NCBI RefSeq assembly: GCF_964355755.1
Contig: NC_092672.1
Coordinates: forward strand, 13,390,501 to 13,454,500
Direction: 5' to 3'
Source: Antedon mediterranea
Taxonomy: Eukaryota > Echinodermata > Crinoidea > Comatulida > Antedonidae
Length of the DNA: 64,000 bases
The translations under genes and the position numbers were made by a program. Position 1 is the stretch's first letter. Each line of letters starts with the position of its first letter. Shown piece by piece: positions 43,865-54,964 of this stretch. Below the pieces are notes generated by a model. The model did not search any database. It was not told where the DNA came from and was given only the letters and a program-made list of their open reading frames with translations.

Positions 43865-45365
43865 TTTATTTTATTTATTTAATTTTGGATTTATATAGCG
43901 CTTTTCCAAGTGACCAAAGCGCTGTATAATAGAAAATACTATATACTCAACAAAGCTTACAAAAAACAAAAAAATAGAAAATGGAATGAAAATACAAATA
44001 TATATAATTATATATAAAAACTATGAGGGCCTATACAAAAAGTTACCGTAATTTCATTAACATTATTTAGGAAAGAGATAGGTTTTTAACATTTTCTTGA
44101 AATATTGCACATTTGGGGCTTCACAAATATAAGATGGTAAGTTATTCCACAATCTAGGACCGATGACAGAAAAACACTTATCGCCAAACGACCTCTTGGT
44201 CTTGGGGATGGCAAGATGGGTATGGTCTTGGGTAGATCGAAGTCCATGCCGACCAGAATGGTGTTTGTTTATAAGGTCCTGTAAATAACCAGGTGCTGAG
44301 CCATACAGACAGTTGTACACATGCACTAAGATCTTGAATTCAATCCTCTGCTGGACAGGCAACCAATGCAGCTCCCCAATGAGAGGAGACGCAGTGGTGC
44401 GCTTGCTAGCTTGAAAAATAAGACGTGCAGCGCTATTTTGCAGTGTTTGCAAACGTCGGACGTCTGAAACAGCCAATCCACCGAGCAAAGAGTTGCCATA
44501 GTCCAGTCGGGAAAGATCTTACTGCATGTGTACAAGTAGAGCGGTCTATGAAACACCGAATCCTACTCAAATTACGAAGATGGAAGTTTACCCTACTACG
44601 CAATGTACTAACATGATTTTTCATATAGAGTTGGTTGTCAAGCATGATACCAAGATTTTTAATCTTACTGGATGGGGTGATAATAGATTCACCGATTTTC
44701 AAATCAAGTTGGGGTATAGCCTTAACATGCCTATTAGATGAAATCACGAAAAACTCAGTTTTTGAATCATTTAGCTTTAGTTTGTTGATCATCATCCACG
44801 AACGTATTTCAGTAATGCATTCGGTAAGTTTAAACTTAGCGGCGGAGATATCCTCCTCCGACTTTGAATCAAAGCTAATGTAAAGCTGTATGTCATCAGC
44901 ATATATGTGATACGCTACTTCAAATCGCCTAACGATATCTGCAATAGGTTGCGCATACATAGTAAAGATAGATGGACCTACGATGGACCCTTGAGGTACA
45001 CCATATCTCAAAACATGATTCTGCGAGTATTCACCTAGAACACAGACTCTATTTACACGTTCTTGATGGTAACTAGCAAACCAGTTTAAAGTTTAAAAAG
45101 TTGGTTTTACGTTCCTTGATAAGTTTAGTAACTTTAACATTTTGCTTAAGGTACATTTCACGTTCTCCACTTGCGTTCAAGTTGTCTACGCTCACGACGC
45201 GAGTCTCTTACATCATCAGTATACCATTTAGGTTGTCTGATCAGCTTCAGGGACCGTGATTTCTCCGGGCAATGTTTATCAAGTACTTCGCGAATAGAAC
45301 TATTATATAACTCAGCTTGAGAATTGGGATCATTTGTCAGAAGAATATTAACACTGTCTTTGTTA
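43865..45365 (-). pseudogene. L2/CR1-type LINE, internally deleted
   Basis: On the minus strand: a linker segment (YNSSIREVLDKHCPEKSRSL, WYTDDVRDSRRERRQLERKW near 45,170-45,350), then directly NRVCVLGEY and RYGVPQGSIVGPSIFTMYAQ, YHIYADDIQLYISF (RT motif C region), LGIMLDNQLYMKNHV, and GELHWLPVQQRIEFKILVHV ending FKKMLKTYLFPK (stop near 44,063). The first half of the RT domain is missing and a frameshift lies near 44,440-44,480. The 3' tail contains AAAGCGCTATATAAATCCAA (about 43,885-43,910), typical of L2-like ends. Confidence 0.85.
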
Positions 45366-45369
45366 TATC

Positions 45370-47430
45370 TCCTTCCGACTGGTTAAAGCTTCTATAAAAA
45401 GAATTTAACTTTTCCAAACCAAGAACTGTCTCTGTGGATGATTTTATTGTGTTTGTGCCAGTGCTGCAGCTCCTGAAAATACTACGCGATAAAGCTATGA
45501 CGCTAGTAGTACGAACCTGTTACACATGTGACCTATTTTGTAAGTATGTTAACGTAATTTGCTTGATATTAGGTATCGCGACTTGTCGCCGATTATGCCA
45601 TGCCGGGTCTCATATGTTTAATAAGTTAATTACAAAATACTAATAATAATATATCTTAAATTGTTATAAAGTTAAAAAGAGATACAATTATGCTTCAGCC
45701 ATTGAGCTTTTCCTTACAACATAGTACACTGTACTCATCATATATGCCGCATGGCATGATGGCTTCATTGATTGTTGTCTATATTACTGACTGAAAATGT
45801 TTAAATAATGATAAATACCTAACATCTACTTTTACAATCAATATTGTTAATTAATTATCAAATTTATTGAAATATATAGTAATTTCTAACATATCAAATA
45901 AGTAAAATGATGTACAGTACTTACCTGTAGAATAGCTGGTGTCAGTTGGTTCCAGAGGAACATATCCCAACCCAATGTCAGATGACCAAAGTGATATCTT
46001 ATACTCTACATGTACTCTGTTAAATGTACCTAGTCATTTAAACTTAGTTTTATATGTGGTATTTTCCATATTTATTTTTGCCCAATTATATTACAGTGTA
46101 ACAGGGGGAAATAATACCATAATAAAACATTCACCTGCATATTCAAATCATTCCATTCACTGTATATTGTACAGTTTCAATTTTAATAGCAATTATCTCA
46201 TACTCATTTTTTTTACAAGTCTGCTACCTTTTTAAAACCATAGTTGGCACAGCCAGGAGACGATGCTTACTCTGAAAACGTGAACTAGCATTCGGTAACC
46301 ATTGGGCTCGCCATCATTGAAATTACCATGTTGCCACCATAAGAAGCTCAACAAATTTTGATGTTCTGGTGCCACTAAAACCTGATAGAACATTACTTCA
46401 ATATCGCCAACGACTGCTATGCAATCTTGTCTAAACTATAGCATCACACCCATCAGATTGTTGGTTAAATTCCAATGTCCAAATTTGACGTTACTCCACT
46501 AAAAATCATTCGGAATTGGAAGAAATTTACATATTAAGCTGTATAGTTTTTTTTTTATAAAATAACCTAAAAATTCTTGCCATGATAATTCACTGTTTTT
46601 TACGTTATGATATTCAAACATGAAAAAAGTAAACTTTATTTCTACTTTTTTATGTGCATAATTACAAACATGGAACAGGCCTCGTGGAATTAGTATTGGA
46701 GAAATTTTGTAGATGATCGAGACTTCTGTAGACTAAATTTTTGTTGGAACCATATATATTATTGGAATTTATAAACAAAAGTACAGCAAAAGAAAAAAAT
46801 ATTTACCTTTGCACAGCAGATTCATTCCACGTCAAATCACCCAAAAAAAATAAAAAATTTACACCTCACCATCTCAGATTTTAATCAAATTTGAAATATA
46901 ATTAATAATGGTAATCACTATGAAAAAATCCCAAATTTCAAATCAGACAAAACATTGAAAAGTTATGGGCAATTTAAAATGGCCAAAATTGTTTTAAAAA
47001 AAAGCATGCGAGAGCGTCAATTTTAAAACGTGAACATTTTCCAAACTATTTTAATGAATTAATGGCCAATCAAGGAGGATTCCAAATCTGTAATCAGAAT
47101 CTTAATATAAATTTCACTAAAAATGTTCTATTGACCTATAATTTGATCTTTGCCATGACCCCATGGCAAATGTTAAAAAATTTATATATTATTTTTATTT
47201 TTAATTTATATTTTCACACTTCTTGCCTGTAAAATGTTAGATGAAGCTAAGATGTCTTTTGTTCCAGTTCTATTTTATAGGCTTTCAAAATTGTACATCA
47301 AACTAATTCTATTTAAAAAAAAATAGTGTTTAACATGTTTAATCAGTTATACTGTATTTTACATTGCCTCTAGTATAAATGTGTTAATGAAAGATAAAAT
47401 TTTTGTTGAAAGCAGACAATATGGCATCAA
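45370..47430. other. Intergenic stretch, no gene seen
   Basis: Only short unconvincing frames; AT-rich. Confidence 0.35.
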
Positions 47431-47435
47431 TCTTC

Positions 47436-50045
47436 TTATTGTTTTGATATACTGTAATTCCTACTTGATGATGATGTTAGTGATAGTGCGTCAATAAGAC
47501 ATAGGACACTTGATTCTTTAATCCAACACTTGTCAGCTTTATCTGGCCAATAGAACTGCTGTAGACCAGGAGGATGCATAAATGATATTAAGTAATCACC
47601 AAATTCAGCTGATATTTCATCCACCATTTCAATCCACCACACACCATCATACAAACATGCCACAAAATGATTCTTGAGAAATTTCATTTTGTGGAACTTC
47701 TAGTGATGTTGATGGGCAGCTTGTTACGTTTACTTTCCTTGATTAATCTTTTTGTGCACTTGTTTTATATACCAGAAGAGAACCATCTTCTTGTGGTACA
47801 AATCTGTGCAATTGAAGGGTGTCTTTAATGGTTTTGGCGTTAAAAAATCGAGATTCCAGTTGAGCCGCAGATTCTTGGATTTCCTCGTATGTGACATGAA
47901 AAAAAATGATACTAGGAATGTTTTCAACACAGAAATTAAAAATATGTCTATTGATTTTAATAGGTTCTAGGTTTATTTATTTTTTTAGTAATGTGTTTTG
48001 TTGTGGGTCCCTACGAGACAAGTTTTTAACTTCTAGAAGGGATCCATGATAATAATGACTACCAATTACTGCTTTATCTATGTTCACTTTAATATCTTTT
48101 TTCTATTTTGTATATATTCATTCATTATTATCTAAATAAATATTATCTGAATCTTATCTGAATCTAGTTGATTCATAAATGACCCCTGGGCTTATCCTGT
48201 TATTCTGTTGTCTTTACAAACATCGCATACTTTTTGGATACCTGTATCGCCTCCCATTTCAATGGGCATACTGTAAGTATGCCTCCGCCAAGATATACCT
48301 AAAATAAATTGTATTAATGATTTATTAGTACCCGTCATCTGTCCACTAAACAATGCACTCAAGAGGGCCCCAAATGAAACATGAAAATAACACAAAACTT
48401 TATAGACATAATGCTGAACTTACATTTCCATCTTGATGTGTCATGACTGCCATTTAAGGCTGTGTCATAACTGCTGGTTCAGGTTGCTCATGATTAAGAT
48501 CCCCAGCTTCTTTTTCTGGTTCTTCTAGTTCATCAAGAACTGACTTTTCACGAATATCAATAAGTTGATGTTGAACTTGGAACTAAAAATACAAAATCAG
48601 TCAGATAGTTAATGTATAGAATGCCATGCGATTTTCAGCATACTGAAATGATGCACATGTTAAAATGAGGTCAATTATCAATTTTAATCTCACCTAAAGT
48701 AATGTCAAAAGTAAAACTACATTATGTACTGAACCAGACCTGAACATACATAGTAAATAAAACTAATAACCATGCTAAAAAAATATTATTTTATTTATCC
48801 TGTAAACAAACAGTATTACTTGATTCTGTCTAATTTATAAACTTTTTTATAAAGTAGGTTGTTTAAAGCAGTACATACAATATTGTATTAACAAGTACCT
48901 GTATATTTACTTGACGGCCATATGTTTTTTAACAACAGAGCCTTTTGCAGATAGACGTTTAATTCTTTGTAGGTGATCAGTTCCTTCCTCTGTGCATGTT
49001 TTTGCTCTGTTAGAGGCAACCTCCCAAGTCAAAGCAATTCTTTTCTGCAGTTTGTGCTAACTTCAATACCTTTCTTCTAACACTGACCGTGTCGGTGGTG
49101 ATACAGCCTGGGGGAAGAGAAGACTTTGACGTATTTGCTTTAGTTTCTCATCCAAAACTGTTTTGAGGGCAGTTGCCTCAACAGACGCAATTTTGGCCTT
49201 TTTCAGATTCTATAAACGTAATTAAAATAAAATTGTTTTTAACTAGTATTACATTGTATTCTATGGAGACAACAGCAAGACAATAGAAAGAAAAAATATG
49301 TATTAGAACAGTCAAAGTTTCATTAAATTTAAAAACTATTTTTTGTTATAAATACTGCACTAAATAAAAAAATATTAAAAAGTCTTATAAAAAAAGATTG
49401 ACATTTCGAAACCATCATAAAAAAAAACCATTTGCTTGATCAAGTATTAAAAAATAGTAATATTGTTTGTTGGTTACATTACAAGTTGTAATGTAACCAA
49501 CAAAAGAAGTGTACAGTATGAGGGCTAAATAAATAAATATTGTAGCTCTATCTACTAAAGTATAAACAACTTTGCTTTGATAGAATAAAATTGTTCAACA
49601 CAACAATTAGTGATAACTCTAGATACTTTAAAGGCCAGATTCAGGCAGGATTTTTGGATATAGTATTTGATTTAATATACATAAATCGAAAATGTGACAC
49701 AAAAATGCACGATTTTTTCTAAAAATTGTTACTTAAAAAAATCCGTCAAATTCTCCTACAAAATCTGGTTAAACTTTTTTTCAGTAGTTAGGTAGTTCAA
49801 TAGTTCACTACTAAATATTCATGAGATGATCATGTGCCATATCCGGTATGCACACAATAAACACCACAACGTGCGACAACCTGTGACCTCAGGACCTGTT
49901 TCATTCTCCTCATCATTGTCACTGTCGAAACATCTTGAGATCGCACGTTTACACAATTTAGCCTAGATAAAAAATGAAGCACTGCATGGTGTTTAAATGT
50001 CATAATAAGCCACATACCGATATGTTCTGTAAAATTAAACAACAA
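47436..50045 (-). pseudogene. Decayed transposon-like gene, several exon remnants
   Basis: Minus-strand blocks with splice-like borders: near 49,900-49,955 (KRAISRCFDSDNDEENET); 48,930-49,209 (NLKKAKIASVEATALKTVLD, then a frameshift and RAKTCTEEGTDHLQRIKRLS); 48,460-48,583 (REKSVLDELEEPEKEAGDLN); 47,750-47,925 (LESRFFNAKTIKDTLQLHRF); 47,436-47,687 (FVACLYDGVWWIEMVDEISA, SFMHPPGLQQFYWP). The last two resemble the C-terminal part of an unnamed repetitive invertebrate protein family. Whether all blocks belong to one gene is not certain. No catalytic motif was seen. Confidence 0.4.
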
Positions 50046-50049
50046 AAAC

Positions 50050-50215
50050 TACCATAAACATGTTAAAAATATCTATTAATATTACTATTGTAGTATCCAG
50101 TCATTACAAGGTACACAGTAATAAAGAACACTTAAACCAGCTTGGTGTGTAACCGTCTTTATTCACTCACTCACTATTGTATCTCTCCAACAACACTCCC
50201 GTGCTGTTCCCTTTA
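50050..50215 (-). repeat. Possible 3' LTR fragment of the Ty3/gypsy element
   Basis: On the minus strand, downstream of the integrase stop, a purine tract AAAGGGAACAGCACGGGAG precedes TGTTGTTGGAGAGATAC, which contains an AATAAA and ends near GGATACTACA. This fits a polypurine tract plus the start of an LTR. No second LTR is available for comparison. Confidence 0.35.
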
Positions 50216-50259
50216 TGCTGCACTGCAGCTGTACAATAATATTGTATTATATACAGTAC

Positions 50260-53200
50260 TCATTGTACTGTATTAGTATCAGACATCGTAATATCAAAGT
50301 CAGCAAAATCATCTTCTGAGTTCAATATGGAATGTGGAGCATACAATATATGACGACGATTACGAACATAAGTCCTTCCATTTACCTCCACAATATAAGA
50401 ACGAGGTGCTTTCTTGGAAATAATTCGTCCAGTCGAACCCCATCCATGCTTTGCTCTGATTTTAACTTTATCCCCTGGCTTAAGTTCTTTCAATGTTCCC
50501 ACACCATGTTTGGAGTTGTAGTACACTTTTGCTTTCTGCTTATGCACTTTATCCGCAGCATGAATATCATTCCAATTTGGTGTATGTGGCTTAAGTTTTA
50601 CAGGCAATTGAGGTAGAGATGTACAAATCTCTCTTCCCATTAGCAGCACCGCAGGGCTCAATCCAAGGCTAGGTATTGCTGTAGATCGATAAACCATTAA
50701 AGCTGAAAGGTAATCAGATTGATTAATAATGTTTTTAGCTATATGCACAGCCTTCTCTGCTTGTCCATTCGCTTGAGAATGGTATGGACTAGTAGTAACA
50801 TGCTGAAAATTATAGCTTTGTGCAAACTGGCGAAATTCACCCAAAAACTGTGGACCATTATCCGTAACAACAGTTTCTGGTATCCCAAACCTAGCAAAGA
50901 TATTCTTCAAAAAATTAATCAGAGCAACAGACGTCAATTTATGCAAAAGATGTATCTCGATCCACTTGGAGTAACAATCCACAACAATCAGATACTGTTT
51001 ACCCGCCACCTCCGCTAAATCACATGCAATGCGTTGCCATGGACGATCTGGAAGTGGAAATTGCATTAATGGCTCTGCTTTCTGTGCAGGTTTTTTAGTT
51101 GTACAATGTTCGCATCTACTCATGTATTCTGCAATTTGTGCCCCAATAGACGGCCACCAAACGGCTTCCTTAGCTCGAAGTCGACATTTAGTAATTCCAA
51201 AGTGTCCAGAGTGAATTCTCAAAAGCATTTCAGCTCGTAGAACTGTTGGAATAATTATACGCTCACCATAAGTCAAAATACCATCAATCACACTAATGTG
51301 ATCACGAGCATCCCAGTATGGTTTAACATCAGACGTTACATCTTTTGCGCATTTCGGCCATCCATTAACAACATATGACAAAATTAAATTTAATGTTTTG
51401 TCCTTAATAGTTTCTTGAACAATTTCATGAAGTCTCGCATCCGATGCAGGCCAATGTTTAGCAACCATGCTAACATGGACCAATAATTCTTGTTCAAGTT
51501 CTATATCCTGTGGTTGAGCAACATAATCAAGTTGTGGAGCACGCGACAACGTATCAGCAATTACAAGATATTTTCCAGGCGTGTACTCTGCACAACAATT
51601 ATACTTCATAAGACGCATCAACAATCTTTGACATCGCAATGGAGCATCGCACAAATCTTTAGAGTTAATTAAAGGTACTAATGGTTTATGATCAGTTTGT
51701 ATTAACACTTTAAGTCCTCTAAGGGGCCGTCCAAAAACTAATTTTCCGCGAGTTCCGCGATAACATACCCTATTACTTACTCAACCATGAAAGTGAACGT
51801 CTCTTGCGGTAATGAGGCAAAATCATTCAAGCTTGATTTTCTCGCGGAACTCATGAATATTAATTAATATCGCGAGACTCGCGAAAGCCTTACAATATCG
51901 CGGAACTCGCGGCAGTATTGCCAATACTAGAGAATATAGTGCTCGTTTGAATAACGCTTTGCCAGCCAGGTATTACGGTAATTGATTTTTACAGAAGAAC
52001 AAATTATATTTCAATATTGTTTACAATTATTATATCCATTCGTGTGTCTGATCTTGTTTTTGTTATTAATAAATATATAGATAATAATAAATGAAATGTG
52101 AGTGCCCTTCCCGAGTTTTACCACAATAAAAACCACTGAAGTAGATAGAAAATAATGTCAAGAAGATTTGTTTACACAACGACTCGGACGAGACGCAAAC
52201 ATCGCCTGACTTCTTTGCAAGGGGATTTCCCTTGCTTGCAGAGGCCTCCTTCTTGCGTTTACATTTTTTAACGTTGTCGCCACATTGTCATTGCCACGCC
52301 GCTAGCCTGGTAAAAACAACTACCAAGGTAGGCCTAGATTTATTATGAAATGCTTGCTAATTGTTAAACAATGATAGTCCCCTGTGTACAGTACAGAAAG
52401 AAAATAATAAATCAGATTACGACGCATTACACGCACTCCTAGCCTATCCTCCCACCGCCGATCCGATCGAGAGAACACATGCAATTCAATTCATTGGGAA
52501 AACAATTCCATTTGACGCACACGCACCCCTCTGATAAGAAATTTCACACGGCGTCGTGTCGATCGTGTACATACATCCTCCACGCACGAAAGATCTAGAA
52601 GGATCGTTGGAAAAACAATTCCTTTTGACGTACACGCACCCTCTGATAAGAAAATACCATGTGCGTTCCTGCATGGTGCAGTCCATTATACGTCTAAAAT
52701 TAGGGGTGTCCACTTTTAGTAACAAAGTTAAACACGCACCTCAATCCGAAGATCGTTGGAAGTATATTATATTTATATTTTATCGCACCCACCTCAATAA
52801 TCCAGCCGACAGATCATCGAAAAATCTTGTTTAACAACGTCGTACACTAAATTAACGAACGCGTTTTTACCGACCTCAAAGAAATGGTATAGTCCACAAT
52901 ACATGTGCAGAATTAATTCTAAACTAACAGAGAGAGAGGGGTCGGCGTCCGTCCGTGTTTTGAATTTTATATTAAAAAAAAGCTTTAAAAATCGAAACTC
53001 GGAAAATAACTATAATTTATATTCTACTACATAATGTCATTGGCTTGAATTTTACCGTGGTTGAAACCCTGTGTATGAATAGTTGTAGTTAATGTCTACA
53101 AACAAATTGTTTTGGTATCATTTTCTCCGTTAGTATCAGAGTAGTTTAAGCAGGACTAGGCCTAGTAGAGTACTAGCCTACTGTAGTCGTATTCGGCCAA

Positions 53201-54538
53201 CCTAGCTAGGCCTAAAAAACCGTGCTATTCTGTACTATGATCTCATCTATTTATTAGGCCGCTACCCGCGGAACTCGCGATATGTGGGCGGCAACATTTT
53301 GATTGTTGATATGAATATTCATCAATTGCGTTCCGCGAGCATTCCGAATGAATATTTTTGTATTCAATGAACTATGAAGGTAAAATCGCGGAACTCGCGG
53401 AAAATTAGTTTTTGGACGGCCCCTAAGGTAAGTATAGAAGCGATCACATGACCATACAGCAGCCAAAAGTTCCTTCTCAATTTGCGCATATTTCTTTTCT
53501 GCAGACGTCAAAGTACGAGAACAGTATGCAACAGGTTGCCACATGTCATCATGTTGACGTTGAAGTATACACCCACCAATACCATATGAACTAGCATCAG
53601 CACTAACCATAGTTGTTTTTTTAGGATCATAAAATGCTAAAGTTGGTGTAGTAATTAATAGTTCCTTAAGACGATCAAATGCGACCTGTTGAGTATGACC
53701 CCAAAACCAGTCCACCGTATCTTTCAACAAATCATTTAGTGGCACAGCCACACTAGAAGCATGCGGAATGAATCGAGAGAACCAATTAATCATTCCCATA
53801 AAACGTTTCACATCACCTTTCGAGGTTGGAATGGGCATATTAATAATAGCAGCAACTTTAGTCGAATTAGCATGCAAACCATCTTTATCAAGTGTATAAC
53901 CAAGAAATTGAACTTCAGATTTTGATACACAAGACTTTTCTTTGTTTAAACGAAGACCCATATTATACACAGTGTCCAAGACTTTCTTCAAACGATCATC
54001 ATGTTCCTGTTGAGTTCTACCTGTAACAAGAACGTCATCTATATAAACAACCACACCCGGCATTTGGGCTAACATATCACTCATGACTCGTTGATATATT
54101 TCTGGTGCCGACGTGTAAAACAGTATCTTCCAAATGGAGTAATAAAAAGTTGTAAGGCGTTGACTGTCTTCTTCAAGCGGAATCTGCCAAAACCATTGTT
54201 TTGCATCCAATGTCGAAAACACCTTAGCCCCAGAAATTTTACCAACCACGTCCTCAATAGTCGGAATTGCAAAACGTTCACGTAGCACACATTTATTCAA
54301 ATTGCGCAAGTCTACACATAAGCGAATAGAACCATTTTTTTTTCGGAGCAATAACAATAGGCGCACACCATTCTGTTGGTTCCATGATACGTTTAATAAC
54401 TACTTGTTTTTCCATACGAATTAATTCCTGTTCCACCTTTGGCAATAAAGGTATAGGTATTCGACGAGGGGTATGTACACAATATGGAGTAGAGTTATTG
54501 ACAAGTTTAATTTTAGCTGGCGATCCTTTCACAGGGCA
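50260..54538 (-). pseudogene. Ty3/gypsy pol (RT-RNase H-integrase), split by an insertion
   Basis: Minus-strand order: RT (54,538-53,424) with YIDDVLV at the active site and [17 protein letters not shown]; RNase H with [16 protein letters not shown]; after the insertion (51,723-53,423), TDHKPLVPLI (51,700); integrase zinc finger HSGHFGITKCRLRAKEAVWW...CEHCTTKK; core Asp in ACDLAEV, Asp in VTDNGPQF, Glu in NGQAEKAV; C-terminal VKIRAKHGWGSTGRIISK. The integrase half is open for 482 codons. The RT half has a frameshift at a run of nine T (54,335-54,343) and a frame change plus short deletion near 54,110-54,170 that removes the conserved LPFG segment. No gag or protease is left; the 5' end stops at 54,538 against unrelated repeat. 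Confidence 0.93.
51723..53423. mobile_element. 1.7-kb Harbinger-like non-autonomous element
   Basis: The terminal inverted repeats are 39 bp, GGGGCCGTCCAAAAACTAAT continuing TTTCCGCGAGTTCCGCGAT, matched at the other end by ATCGCGGAACTCGCGG...GGACGGCCCC. TAA flanks both sides (51,720-51,722 and 53,424-53,426). Removing the element and one TAA puts the two gypsy pol halves in frame. A 3-bp TAA/TTA duplication and a GGGxC start fit PIF/Harbinger. CGCGGAACTCGCG words repeat inside both ends. No transposase frame is visible. Confidence 0.85.
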
Positions 54539-54544
54539 TCATTT

Positions 54545-54620
54545 ATAAGGAGCGCCTGCGCGACCGCGCTCCTCAACAGGCTTCGAGGAGAGCAATTTAT
54601 CGCGCTCCTTAATTTTCAAA
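54545..54620. repeat. GGAGCGC/GCGCTCC palindromic cluster
   Basis: AAGGAGCGCCTGCGCGACCG CGCTCC is followed by GAGGAGAGCAATTTATCGCG CTCCTT. It is GC-rich at the breakpoint of the truncated gypsy element and probably part of another repeat. Confidence 0.4.
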
Positions 54621-54964
54621 ATAGAGCCTAGCTTTTGACAGTGTTGATTTTTCTGTCAAGAGGCCTAAAAACACGTGGATTTTTAAAAGTTAAAACCAAT
54701 CTAGGCCTAGGCTAATAATATATAAGCTAAGTTATAAAGCTACAAGCCTAATGGCAGTCCCTCGTTTTTAAGGATCGCGAGCGCTATCGCAATCTCACTT
54801 GTTCGGTAACATTGAGTCTGACATGACAAAATTGAGTATAATGTAAACTTAATTTGTTTGTATGCCTCCAGTACTCTTTAATGGTGCATATACAAATACT
54901 TTATAATTAAATATTTTCTCATAATTACAGATAAATATATTTCTTTTCTCGAAAATATATTTGT

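Noticed and set aside
43686-45400. Calling the 19-base repeat a LINE target-site duplication
   Set aside because: The left copy is about 175 bp away from the LINE 3' end, so it does not abut the element; reported only as an open observation.
50332-51672. Plus-strand frames of 60-99 codons
   Set aside because: They are shadows of the long integrase frame on the minus strand.
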